Source: Okibacterium fritillariae (GTDB taxonomy: Bacteria > Actinomycetota > Actinomycetes > Actinomycetales > Microbacteriaceae). From it: a stretch of DNA of 64,000 nucleotides. Within the stretch, counting starts at the first letter, position 1. The number at the start of each line of letters is the position of its first letter. Where the stretch lies: assembly GCF_900167575.1 (NCBI RefSeq), contig NZ_FUZP01000003.1:248001-312000 (forward strand), read 5' to 3'. Shown here one piece after another: positions 18,170-26,494 of this stretch. Below the pieces are notes generated by a model. The model made no database searches, was not told where the DNA came from, and saw nothing but the letters and a program-made list of their open reading frames with translations. The translations under genes and the position numbers were made by a program.

Positions 18170-19228
18170 ATGCGCAAGAAACGTCTCAGCATCGCCGCCG
18201 TCGTCGCGGGCGCCGCCACCGCCGCTCTGCTGCTCTCCGGCTGCGTCGCCGGCGAAACCCAGAACCCGAGCGCTGGCTCCGACAACGACCAGGCCTCCTC
18301 CGACACGAAGACCGAGGGCGGCACGCTCAACATCGACTTCGCCACCTACAACCCGCTGTCGCTCGTGATCAAGGACCAGGGATGGCTCGAGGACGCCCTC
18401 GACGACCAGGACATCACGGTCAACTGGGTGCAGTCGGCGGGCTCGAACAAGGCCAACGAGGCCCTGCGTGCCAACGCCATCGACGTGGGATCGACCGCCG
18501 GTTCGGCCGCGCTGCTGGCCCGCTCGAACGGCTCGCCCATCAAGACCATCGACATCTTCTCGCAGCCCGAATGGTCGGCCCTCGCGGTCGGACCGAACTC
18601 CGACATCACCTCGGTCGAGCAGCTCAAGGGCAAGAAGATCGCCGCCACCAAGGGCACCGACCCCTACTTCTTCCTGCTGCAGGCGCTCGAGGAGAACGGC
18701 CTCTCGGCCAGCGACGTCACGATCGAGAACCTGCAGCACGCCGACGGCTGGGCCGCCCTGCAGAACGGCTCGGTCGACGCCTGGGCCGGCCTCGACCCCA
18801 TCATGGCCGGCGCCGAAGAAGCGGGAGCCAAGCTCATCTACCGCAACGTCGACTTCAACAGCTACGGCTTCCTCAACGCGACCGAGACGTTCCTCGACGC
18901 CAAGCCCGATGTGGCGCAGACCGTGGTCGACACCTACGAGCACGCCCGCGCCTGGGCCGCCGAGAACCCCGAGAAGACCGCCCAAATCTTGGCGGATGTC
19001 GCGGGCCTCGACTCGGCCGTGGCCACCAAGGTCATCACCGAACGTTCCAACCTCGACGTCGACAACGTTCCCGGCAGCGCGCAGGAGAAGGTGCTGAAGG
19101 TCATCGGCCCGATCTTCGTCGAATCCGGCGACGTGCCCGACCAGAAGCAGATCGACGACGCCCTGGCATCGCTGCTCGACCCCGAGTTCGCCGAGAAGGC
19201 CGACCCGGACGCCGTCGGCTCGAAGTAA
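18170..19228 (+). CDS. ssuA: Sulfonate/nitrate-type ABC substrate-binding lipoprotein
   Basis: A 352-residue extracytoplasmic binding protein. A signal peptide ends in the lipobox LLLSGC (Cys about residue 25). The mature part begins with GGTLNIDFATYNPLSLVIKDQGWL and contains AGSNKANEALRANAIDVGSTAG and KGKKIAATKGTDPYFFLLQAL, which are SsuA-like blocks. It would capture an alkanesulfonate or similar anion for the SsuB/SsuC importer. No desulfonating monooxygenase is encoded nearby, so the ligand is uncertain and taurine or another small organic is possible. Confidence 0.85.
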   Translation: MRKKRLSIAAVVAGAATAALLLSGCVAGETQNPSAGSDNDQASSDTKTEGGTLNIDFATYNPLSLVIKDQGWLEDALDDQDITVNWVQSAGSNKANEALRANAIDVGSTAGSAALLARSNGSPIKTIDIFSQPEWSALAVGPNSDITSVEQLKGKKIAATKGTDPYFFLLQALEENGLSASDVTIENLQHADGWAALQNGSVDAWAGLDPIMAGAEEAGAKLIYRNVDFNSYGFLNATETFLDAKPDVAQTVVDTYEHARAWAAENPEKTAQILADVAGLDSAVATKVITERSNLDVDNVPGSAQEKVLKVIGPIFVESGDVPDQKQIDDALASLLDPEFAEKADPDAVGSK

Positions 19229-19295
19229 CGACGCCGCACGCCGCAGCCCGCCCGCCCGCCCGCACTCGCCCCGCCCTTCGAACGCAGAGGACTCG

Positions 19296-20228
19296 ATGTC
19301 TGACAACGACCAGCTGACGAACAGCGAACAGGTGCGCCGCGGCGCGGTCGGCGTGGTGCCGCCCGCCGCCGAATACGCGACCCCGGCCGCCACGCGCGTG
19401 CGCCCCGACGTGGCGGCCCGCAGCGAGGCCAGCGACCGCCGGGTCGACTCCGCTCGCGGGCGCCGGCCGCTCACGCGCCGCACCTGGTTCGTCATCGTGG
19501 GCGGCAGCATCCTGCCGATTCTGATCCTGGTGGGATGGCAGCTGTCGACATCGCTCGGCCTCGTGCCCGTGTCTCAACTGCCCTCGCCCGCCATGGTCTG
19601 GAACGCGGGCATCGACCTCATCCAGCGCGGTCTGCTCGGCCAGTACATGGCCATCTCGCTGCAGCGCGTGCTGATCGGTTTCGCGATCGGGGCTGTGCTC
19701 GGAATCATCCTGGGTGCCGTCGTGGGGCTCTCGCGCCTCGCCGACATCCTCGTGGCCCCCACTCTCGGCGCCATTCGCGCGGTGCCGTCGCTCGCCTGGA
19801 TTCCGCTGCTCATCCTGTGGCTGAAGATCGGCGAAGAGTCGAAGATCACCCTGATCGTGATCGGCGCATTCTTCCCCGTCTACACGACCATCTCGGCGGC
19901 GCTGCGACACGTCGATCGCAACCTCGTCGAGGCCGGGCGCGCGTTCGGGCTGCGCGGTGTGAAGCTCTTCACCACCATCCAGCTGCCGGCCGTGCTGCCC
20001 TCGGTCATCTCGGGGCTGCGCCTGGCGCTCGCTCAGTCGTGGCTGTTCCTCGTTGCGGCCGAGCTGATCGCCTCGTCGATGGGCCTCGGCTTCCTGCTGA
20101 TCGATTCGCAGAACAATGGGCGCATCGACCGCATCTTCCTCGCCATCATCCTGCTCGCCGTCATCGGCAAGCTCACGGATGCCCTGGTCGGCGTGCTCGA
20201 GCGCTGGGTCAACAAGCGCTGGGCGTGA
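19296..20228 (+). CDS. ssuC: ABC transporter permease (SsuC/TauC type)
   Basis: A 310-residue membrane protein. About 65 mostly hydrophilic residues precede six helices starting at WFVIVGGSILPILILVGW. The EAA-like coupling loop reads VEAGRAFGLRGVKLFTTIQLPAVLPSVISGL. It is the single (homodimeric) permease of the importer with the two preceding genes. A short inverted repeat after the stop (20313-20337) may end the operon. Confidence 0.88.
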   Translation: MSDNDQLTNSEQVRRGAVGVVPPAAEYATPAATRVRPDVAARSEASDRRVDSARGRRPLTRRTWFVIVGGSILPILILVGWQLSTSLGLVPVSQLPSPAMVWNAGIDLIQRGLLGQYMAISLQRVLIGFAIGAVLGIILGAVVGLSRLADILVAPTLGAIRAVPSLAWIPLLILWLKIGEESKITLIVIGAFFPVYTTISAALRHVDRNLVEAGRAFGLRGVKLFTTIQLPAVLPSVISGLRLALAQSWLFLVAAELIASSMGLGFLLIDSQNNGRIDRIFLAIILLAVIGKLTDALVGVLERWVNKRWA

Positions 20229-20312
20229 CCCGTTCGGGCCCTTCTGCGTGAGAGGCCGGTTGCGCGGATGATTTCGCGCGCGTCCGGCCGTCCGCGCACA
20301 CCTTTTCGCTGA

Positions 20313-20337
20313 AAGACGCAACCGAAAAGCGCGTCTT
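20313..20337 (+). terminator. Weak hairpin after the ssuBAC operon
   Basis: AAGACGC and GCGTCTT pair perfectly around an 11-base loop and are followed by a pyrimidine stretch. It could end the importer transcript or influence the following DUF6421 gene. Confidence 0.4.
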
Positions 20338-20385
20338 CTTCGTTAGCGTTGAGCCACACGCTCGATCTTGCGAAGGAGGTTCACC

Positions 20386-21849
20386 ATGTCCGAAAACAGC
20401 ACACCTGCGCACACCGCAGCCGTCGTCGGCGAACCGGAGGTCGTCGAAGACGAGCTCCTCTCGCAGACCTCCCCCGCGACCCGGGCGAACCGCGCCCTCG
20501 TCGAGACGCCCGCGTGGCAGAACCTCAAGCGCGCGGCCACGCGGCTGCAGGAGCTGCAGCTGCGCGACGGCTCGATCGGCGAGGCCGGCGACACGAGCGA
20601 CCACGACGAAGCCGCCCGACTCGTGCAGACGGTGCGCGACAGCATCCGTGAGTTGGCGCCGTCGTTCGAGCACGATGCCGACTACCTGCGGCTGGTCGAC
20701 GGCGACTTCGTGCGCTGGGCCGACGGCGGCTTCGGCGTGCCCGACTTCCTCGACTCGCTGCGCGCCTTCCAGCCGCAGCAGAACCGCGTCGACGGGCTCG
20801 CCCACCTCGTGGTGTTCCCCATGTACACGCAGAACGGCAGCACGAACCGGTTCGTCGAGGCCGTGCTGGTCGAGACGATCTGGCCCGAATTCGTGCACGA
20901 TCTCGAGGCCGGTGACTATGAGAACAAGCTGTTCGTTCCGATCCGCTTCCTCGACTTCACGCCCGGGTACGACACCAACTCGGCCGTGCTCTTCCCCGAG
21001 ACCGTGGCCATGCGCGAGGTGCCGACGTTCACGTGGGGCGCCATCTTCGCCGACCGCGAGGCCGCCCGTTTTCGCCGCGTCGTCACCGAGGCCGCGAGCA
21101 TCACACGCCTCGACCTGCCCGACGAGGCCGCGGCGCTCCTGGCCGACCAGCAGCTGGCCGAGCACACGTTCGTCATGTGGGACCTCATCCACGACCGCAC
21201 GCATATGCGCGGGGACCTGCCGTTCGACCCGTTCATGATCAAACAGCGCATGCCCTACTTCCTCTACTCGCTCGAGGAGCTGCGCTGCGACCTGACGGCG
21301 TTCCGCGAATCGGTGACCGTGCAGGCGGCACTCGGCGCCCGTGACGACGCGTCACTCAGCGAGATCGAGCGCACCACGTTGCGCATGGCCGGGCTCGTGC
21401 AATACGCCATCCTGTTCGACCGACTGTTCCGGTTCCCGCTGACGGGCGACCGCGTGCGCAACTACGACGGCCTCGGCGGGCAGCTGCTCTTCGCCTGGCT
21501 GCACCAGCGCGGCGTGCTGCACTGGACCGACACCCGCCTGGCCTTCGACTGGGATGCCGTGCCCGCCGTCGTCGTGGCGCTCAGCGACGCGATCAACGAG
21601 TTGTACTGGCGCTCGATCGACCGGCCGAAGGTGGCGCACTGGCTGGCCGCACATGAGCTGATCTCGGCAACGCTCGCCCCGCATCCCGCGTCGGCATGGG
21701 CGCGGGGGCTTCCCGACGAGGTGCTGCAGGGCCCACCGAAGGGCTACACGGATGCCGTGCTCGACGACGAATTCCCGCTGTCGATGTTCTATGAGGCGCT
21801 GGGCAAGAAGATGGCGCCCGTGATCGCCTCGACGAAGGGCCTGCACTAG
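20386..21849 (+). CDS. DUF6421 family protein
   Basis: A 487-residue cytoplasmic protein that I recognise as a conserved actinobacterial family of unknown function (DUF6421). Recognisable stretches are SPATRANRALVETPAWQNLK, VFPMYTQNGSTNRFVEAVLV, TFVMWDLIHDRTHMRGDLPF and MIKQRMPYFLYSLEELR. The HDRTHMRGD and histidine/aspartate-rich blocks look like metal-ligand candidates, but that is only an impression. ATG at 20386 is chosen because a near-ideal GAAGGAGG lies 7 bases before it. It follows ssuC by 157 bases and is probably transcribed separately. Confidence 0.75.
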   Translation: MSENSTPAHTAAVVGEPEVVEDELLSQTSPATRANRALVETPAWQNLKRAATRLQELQLRDGSIGEAGDTSDHDEAARLVQTVRDSIRELAPSFEHDADYLRLVDGDFVRWADGGFGVPDFLDSLRAFQPQQNRVDGLAHLVVFPMYTQNGSTNRFVEAVLVETIWPEFVHDLEAGDYENKLFVPIRFLDFTPGYDTNSAVLFPETVAMREVPTFTWGAIFADREAARFRRVVTEAASITRLDLPDEAAALLADQQLAEHTFVMWDLIHDRTHMRGDLPFDPFMIKQRMPYFLYSLEELRCDLTAFRESVTVQAALGARDDASLSEIERTTLRMAGLVQYAILFDRLFRFPLTGDRVRNYDGLGGQLLFAWLHQRGVLHWTDTRLAFDWDAVPAVVVALSDAINELYWRSIDRPKVAHWLAAHELISATLAPHPASAWARGLPDEVLQGPPKGYTDAVLDDEFPLSMFYEALGKKMAPVIASTKGLH

Positions 21850-22039
21850 ACGGCAGGAGGTGGCGCAGGCGGCGGGCGGCGCGGGCGGCGGCCGGGTACG
21901 TTACGCCTCGTACACCCGGGCCGCAAGGCCGCGCCACCCTCTGCCGTTCCCGAGCCGAATTCGATAGCGTCGGAGGAACGACGCGCCCAGCACATTCGCC
22001 GAGCACACTCGCCGAGACGACCTCAAGGAGACCGGACCA

Positions 22040-22249
22040 ATGCGCCCCAAATTCATTTTCATCCTCATCATCGCTTTCCTCGCCTACGTGCTGGGAGCCA
22101 AGGCGGGTCGCGCCCGTTACAAGCAGATCTCCAAGTCGGTGAAGAAGTTCTGGAACGACCCGCAGGTGAAGAAGGCTCGCGGTCGCGCCAAGAAGGAACT
22201 CGCCAAGGCCGAGAAGGCCGCCAACAAAAAGGTCAAGAGCCTGCGCTAA
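22040..22249 (+). CDS. Small membrane-anchored basic protein, 69 residues
   Basis: One N-terminal transmembrane helix (FIFILIIAFLAYVLGAKAG) is followed by a Lys/Ala-rich helix (KKARGRAKKELAKAEKAANKK). The layout resembles YtxH-like small stress or envelope proteins, but homology is not certain. The ribosome site AAGGAG lies 12 bases before the ATG. A strong terminator follows at 22274. The gene at 22884 encodes a similarly built protein. Confidence 0.75.
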   Translation: MRPKFIFILIIAFLAYVLGAKAGRARYKQISKSVKKFWNDPQVKKARGRAKKELAKAEKAANKKVKSLR

Positions 22250-22273
22250 AGCGCCTCACGGCATGAGCGACCC

Positions 22274-22310
22274 GGGCGGGGGAAGTCTTACTTCCCCCGC
22301 CCTTCGTTTT
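22274..22310 (+). terminator. Intrinsic terminator after the small membrane protein gene
   Basis: GGGCGGGGGAAG and CTTCCCCCGCCC form a perfect 12-bp stem with a five-base loop, followed by TTCGTTTT. Confidence 0.9.
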
Positions 22311-22363
22311 GCCCCAAATGTCTTCTAGAATATGACCCACATCATTTTAGAATTGGAGACATT

Positions 22364-22780
22364 ATGGGCAGCGCGACCAAACCCCTTCTCATCCTTCTCG
22401 CCGTCCTCGGGGCGCTCGGGCTGGCCGCAGCCGGTTTCTGGGTGCTGAAATCGCTCTACGATCAACCCATCGACTCCTACGTCGTGAGCTACAGCGTCGA
22501 GGGCTTGCAAGGAACGGAGAAGATCACCTACCTGTCGGCGACGAACGGGCTTCCCACAGATGTGAAGATGCGGCCGGCTCAGGCCTCGGGCAGCGCCTGG
22601 TCACAGAAGGATGCCGTCGTGGGCGCAAAGGACGAAGCCCGCGTCGTCATCTCGGGATCGACCTCCGATGAGATCGTGTGCACGATCATCCGCGACGAGG
22701 GAATCGAGTTCGAGAAGGCCCTCACTGTCACGAAGACACACGAAGGCGGCGACACGATCTGCGTCGCGCAACCCCGCTGA
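22364..22780 (+). CDS. MmpS-like membrane-anchored protein
   Basis: A 138-residue protein. An N-terminal hydrophobic helix (PLLILLAVLGALGLAAAGFWVL) anchors an extracellular beta domain beginning YVVSYSVEGLQGTEKITYLS and ending with two cysteines (IVCTIIRDEG and TICVAQ). The V-Y-x-V-x-G, ITYL, W and paired-Cys pattern fits the MmpS/transport-accessory domain of actinobacteria. No MmpL partner is adjacent, so its role is open. The start follows GGAGACATT, and the upstream region is unusually A+T-rich. Confidence 0.7.
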   Translation: MGSATKPLLILLAVLGALGLAAAGFWVLKSLYDQPIDSYVVSYSVEGLQGTEKITYLSATNGLPTDVKMRPAQASGSAWSQKDAVVGAKDEARVVISGSTSDEIVCTIIRDEGIEFEKALTVTKTHEGGDTICVAQPR

Positions 22781-22883
22781 GCCGTCGAGTCCTCGAGTCG
22801 GCTCTCCTACTCGGTGTCAAGCCTTTGCCTCCCCCGCGCTCGCGGCGTAGTTTCGGGGTGATCGACAATCGCCGGGAGGCCAC

Positions 22884-23168
22884 ATGACCGTCAAGAAATT
22901 CGTCACGCTGACCGTTATCGCCGGTGTGCTCTACGCCCTGGGCTCGCGCGTGGCTCGCTGGTCGAACGAAACCGCCACGTCGACCAAGAAGGCCGCCAAG
23001 AGGTCGTCCAAGTCGTTCGACGCCCTGCGCAAGCACGAGACCCCGAAGAGCGCGAAGCGGGACCGAGACGACGCGGCCAACACCTCCATCGGCGCCCGCG
23101 CCACCCTGTCCATCGCCAAGGCGTACCGCGACGCGAACAAGAAACGGGACTTCGGCCTCGGCCGCTGA
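22884..23168 (+). CDS. Small membrane-anchored hypothetical protein, 94 residues
   Basis: Function not recognised. A hydrophobic N-terminal helix (VTLTVIAGVLYALGSRVAR) is followed by a basic, Lys/Ser/Ala-rich tail and a predicted helix SIGARATLSIAKAYRDANKK. The architecture parallels the 69-residue protein at 22040. GGGAGG precedes the ATG. A very strong hairpin follows at 23196-23233. Confidence 0.7.
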   Translation: MTVKKFVTLTVIAGVLYALGSRVARWSNETATSTKKAAKRSSKSFDALRKHETPKSAKRDRDDAANTSIGARATLSIAKAYRDANKKRDFGLGR

Positions 23169-23172
23169 CGCT

Positions 23173-23196
23173 CGGCTGCCCGGCTGCCCGGCTGCG
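23173..23196. repeat. 8-bp tandem repeat, three copies
   Basis: CGGCTGCC occurs three times in a row (the last copy with a G at the end) between the small membrane protein gene and the terminator hairpin. Confidence 0.7.
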
Positions 23197-23233
23197 CCGA
23201 GGGGCCTCCCTCGCACGACGGAGGCCCCTCGGC
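23196..23233 (+). terminator. Long perfect hairpin before the histidine kinase gene
   Basis: GCCGAGGGGCCTCC pairs perfectly with GGAGGCCCCTCGGC around a 10-base loop. There is no U-tract, but the stem is very stable and separates two genes of the same orientation. Confidence 0.6.
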
Positions 23234-23256
23234 CGGCCGGCGGCTACGTTAGAAGC

Positions 23257-24630
23257 ATGACCGGCGCCGCCTACCTCGACCCCGACGAACCGGGATGGAC
23301 CCGCCCGGCTCCCACTCCCGGCGAGCGTCGCACCGACCTGGTCCTCGCTGTCAGCCTCTTCGTCGGCTCCATTCTGAGCCTCATGCTCTACACGGTCGCC
23401 GGGTTCTATGACGATCCCGCCGACCTCGGCATCAGCATCCTGACCCTGGCCTTGATCACCCTGCCGCTCGCGCTCCGGCGGGTCTGGCCGGCCTCGGTCG
23501 CACTCGCGCTCTCGGCCGTGTTCATCGTGATCGGCCAGCTGCACGTCAGCGAACTGCTCTTCTGCAACATCGCCCTCTTCCTGGCGCTTTATTCGGTGGG
23601 CGCCTGGACATCGGATCGCCGGCGCGCATTCGTCGTGCGCATCGTCATCGTGTTCGTCATGCTCGTGTGGCTGTTGATCTCGATGTTCCTGGCCACCACC
23701 GATCCCGACGCCATGCCGGGTTTCTCGCGCGCCGGGCTCTTCTCGCCGCTCGTGGCCTACCTGCTCATCCAGATCCTCACGAACATCCTCTACTTCGGCG
23801 CGGCCTGGTACTTCGGCAATCGGGCCTGGGATGGCGCGAAGGAACGTGCTGTGCTCGAACATCGCACGGCGCTGCTCGATCGTGAGCGCATCCGCTCGGC
23901 TCGTCAGGCCGTATCGCTCGAGCGTCTGCGCATTGCGCGCGAATTGCACGACGTGGTGGCGCACCATGTGTCGGTGATGGGAGTGCAGGCGGGGGCAGCA
24001 CGCACCGTGCTGGACCTCGATCCCGTCGCCGCGCGGGCGGCGCTGGGCGTCGTGGAGGACAACGCGCGGTCGGCCATCGACGAGTTGCGCGGCATCCTCG
24101 GCACCTTGCGCGAACCGGAACCCGAGACCGCCACCGACGCCGAGCGCGAGCGCCAGACCGACGCAGAGTCTGAGGCGGCCTCTACGGTGAGCGTCGACAG
24201 GCTGCCCGACCTCTGCGAGGAGTCGACCCAGGCCGGCGTACCCACGCGCTTCGAGGCGGTCGGCGCACCGCGGCCCCTGCCGAAACTGGTGTCACTGACG
24301 CTGTATCGGGTCACACAGGAGGCACTCACCAACGCGCGCAAATACGGCGGACCCGACACGCGCGCCGACGTGCGCCTGCGTTACCTCGGCGAGGCCGTCG
24401 AGATCGAGATCACCAACAGCGGATCCCTGGCCGTGACCCTGCCGTCGCGGCGGCGCGGCACCGGGCTCGGGCACGTGGGCATGCAGGAGCGCGTGCGGGC
24501 CACCGGCGGCACGCTCGAACTGGGGCCGCGGCCCCGGGGCGGCTATCTCGTGCGGGCGCGCATCCCCGTTTCCCTCGATGATCGGCTCACGGGCCCGAAC
24601 GACTCTCACGAACGGATGGTGTCGGCATGA
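23257..24630 (+). CDS. Two-component sensor histidine kinase (NarL/DesK-type)
   Basis: A 457-residue membrane kinase. Five or six N-terminal hydrophobic helices cover residues about 25-190. The dimerisation/phosphoacceptor helix carries the H-box RELHDVVAHHVSVMGVQAG, typical of HisKA_3 kinases, and the ATPase domain includes VTQEALTNARKYG (N-box) and GTGLGHVGMQERVRATGG (G-box). It has no large extracellular sensor, so the signal is probably sensed in or near the membrane. The stop overlaps the start of the response regulator by four bases (ATGA). Confidence 0.92.
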   Translation: MTGAAYLDPDEPGWTRPAPTPGERRTDLVLAVSLFVGSILSLMLYTVAGFYDDPADLGISILTLALITLPLALRRVWPASVALALSAVFIVIGQLHVSELLFCNIALFLALYSVGAWTSDRRRAFVVRIVIVFVMLVWLLISMFLATTDPDAMPGFSRAGLFSPLVAYLLIQILTNILYFGAAWYFGNRAWDGAKERAVLEHRTALLDRERIRSARQAVSLERLRIARELHDVVAHHVSVMGVQAGAARTVLDLDPVAARAALGVVEDNARSAIDELRGILGTLREPEPETATDAERERQTDAESEAASTVSVDRLPDLCEESTQAGVPTRFEAVGAPRPLPKLVSLTLYRVTQEALTNARKYGGPDTRADVRLRYLGEAVEIEITNSGSLAVTLPSRRRGTGLGHVGMQERVRATGGTLELGPRPRGGYLVRARIPVSLDDRLTGPNDSHERMVSA

Positions 24631-25490
24631 CCGATTCGACGCAGGGTGGCCTGAACGCGGCCGCGGAAGCCGGTGCGAATACGGGCTCGGCCGCCGGTGC
24701 AGGCGCGGGTGCTGGTGCCGGCGCGAGCGGGCCGATCCGCGTGCTGCTGGTCGACGACCAGGAGCTGCTGCGCGCGGGTTTCCGCATCATCCTGGGCGCC
24801 CAGCCCGGTATCGAGGTCGTCGGCGAGGCCGGCTCGGGGGCCGAGGCGATCGTGGCCGCGGCATCCCTCGCGCCCGACGTCATCTGCATGGACGTGCAGA
24901 TGCCCGGAATGAACGGGCTCGACGCCACGCGCGCGATAACGGGCGACCCGTCGATCGGCGCCGCCGTCCTGATTCTGACGACCTTCGACCGCGACGACTA
25001 CCTCTTCGACGCCCTGGCGGCCGGCGCGAGCGGGTTCCTGCTGAAAAACTCGTCCCCCGAGCAGCTGATCGAGGCCGTGCGGGTCGTCGCGAGCGGCGAG
25101 GCGCTGCTGTCGCCCACCGTGACCAAACGCGTCATCGCCCGCTTCGGCGGGGTGGCCGGGCGGATGTCGCAGCCCTCGTCACCCCCAGCGTCGGGCCTCG
25201 GCGCCGCGCCGGGCACCCTGCCCGATCACCCTCGCGACGGCCGTGCGGCTCTGGGCGGCCCGAACGACGACGAGCGTGCCGCCTACGCCCTCCTCACCGA
25301 GCGGGAGCGCGATGTCTTCGCCCTGCTCGCCGACGGCCTCTCGAACCAGGAGATCGCCTCGACGCTCTATGTCGGCGAGGCGACGGTCAAAACGCACGTG
25401 TCGAGCATTTTCGCCAAGCTGGGCGTGCGCGACCGCATCCAGGCCATCGTGTGGGCGTTCCGCAGCGGCTACGCCGTCTCGGACGCCTGA
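24627..25490 (+). CDS. LuxR/NarL-family response regulator
   Basis: A 287-residue regulator. The receiver domain has acidic VDDQELLRAGF, the phosphoacceptor Asp in VICMDVQMPGMNGLDA, the Thr in ILTTFDRDDYLFDAL and the Lys in GFLLKN. The C-terminal LuxR HTH is LTERERDVFALLADGLSNQEIASTLYV. A 30-residue Ala/Gly-rich leader and a roughly 70-residue Pro/Gly-rich linker make it longer than usual (about 215). It partners the kinase by overlap and may control the ABC exporter that follows, a common arrangement. Confidence 0.92.
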   Translation: MTDSTQGGLNAAAEAGANTGSAAGAGAGAGAGASGPIRVLLVDDQELLRAGFRIILGAQPGIEVVGEAGSGAEAIVAAASLAPDVICMDVQMPGMNGLDATRAITGDPSIGAAVLILTTFDRDDYLFDALAAGASGFLLKNSSPEQLIEAVRVVASGEALLSPTVTKRVIARFGGVAGRMSQPSSPPASGLGAAPGTLPDHPRDGRAALGGPNDDERAAYALLTERERDVFALLADGLSNQEIASTLYVGEATVKTHVSSIFAKLGVRDRIQAIVWAFRSGYAVSDA

Positions 25491-25609
25491 GGCGTGGATT
25501 CGACACCCTCCCCCGCCAGGCGGAGACGCGAGAACCCGCCCCGCGGCTGATGCCCGACACGCCCGCCCCGCTCTAGCTTGTAATCACGCAGAGAATCGGA
25601 GGAGCCAGC

Positions 25610-26494
25610 GTGCTTCAGCTAGAGAACATCACCCGCTCATACGGCGACCGGCAGGTGTTGCACGACGTGTCGTTCACGGTGCAGCCCGGCCGCATGACGG
25701 GCTTCGTCGGCGGCAACGGTGCCGGCAAGACCACGACCATGCGCATCATCCTCGGCGTACTGTCGGCCGACGGCGGCACCGTCACGAAAGACGGCAAGCC
25801 GCTCACGGCCGGCGACCGCCACCGCTTCGGCTATATGCCCGAGGAACGCGGCCTCTACCCCAAGATGAAGGTCGAAGAGCAGCTCGTCTACCTGGCCCGC
25901 CTGCACGGCTTCTCGTCGTCGCGCGCCACGCAGAACACGCGAGAACTCCTCGAATCCCTCGGCCTCGAGGAGCGCGCCAACGACACCCTCGAATCGCTGT
26001 CGCTCGGCAACCAGCAGCGCGCGCAGATCGCGGCGGCCCTCGTGCACCAGCCCGATCTGCTCGTGCTCGACGAGCCGTTCTCGGGTCTCGACCCCCTGGC
26101 CGTCGACACCGTCGTGGGCGTGCTGAAAGAGCGAGCGGATGCCGGCGTGCCCGTGCTCTTCTCCTCGCACCAACTCGATATCGTCGAACGCCTCTGCGAC
26201 GACCTCGTCATCATCGCCAACGGAGAGATCCGCGCCTCGGGTTCGCGCGAGGCGCTGCGCGAGAAGCACGCAACGCGCCGCTTCGAGCTGCAGGCCGGCA
26301 CCGATATCGGCTGGATCCGTGGCCTGCCGGGCGTCGACGTCGTCGAGTTCGACGGCGGCTACGCGCTCTTCGACGCCGACACCGACGAGACCGCGCAGCT
26401 CGTGCTGCGGCGCGCGGTCGAGGCCGGCGCCGTCACCACCTTCCACCCGCAGCGTCCCTCGCTCGCCCACATATTCCGAGAGGTCATCCGATGA
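25610..26494 (+). CDS. ABC exporter ATP-binding protein (NatA/BcrA-like)
   Basis: A 294-residue ATPase. Walker A is GGNGAGKTT, the signature is LSLGNQQRAQIAAAL (LSLGN replaces the usual LSGGQ start), Walker B is LLVLDEPFSGLDP, and the switch His lies in LFSSHQLDIVERL. The C-terminal 80 residues match the DUF4162-type extension of drug/sodium exporters. GTG at 25610 follows GGAGGA. It overlaps the permease gene by four bases (ATGA). Confidence 0.9.
   Translation: MLQLENITRSYGDRQVLHDVSFTVQPGRMTGFVGGNGAGKTTTMRIILGVLSADGGTVTKDGKPLTAGDRHRFGYMPEERGLYPKMKVEEQLVYLARLHGFSSSRATQNTRELLESLGLEERANDTLESLSLGNQQRAQIAAALVHQPDLLVLDEPFSGLDPLAVDTVVGVLKERADAGVPVLFSSHQLDIVERLCDDLVIIANGEIRASGSREALREKHATRRFELQAGTDIGWIRGLPGVDVVEFDGGYALFDADTDETAQLVLRRAVEAGAVTTFHPQRPSLAHIFREVIR

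Noticed and set aside
25243-26490. Upstream extension of the ABC-2 permease frame
   Set aside because: It overlaps the response regulator and ATPase genes; ATG at 26491 overlaps the ATPase stop as ATGA.
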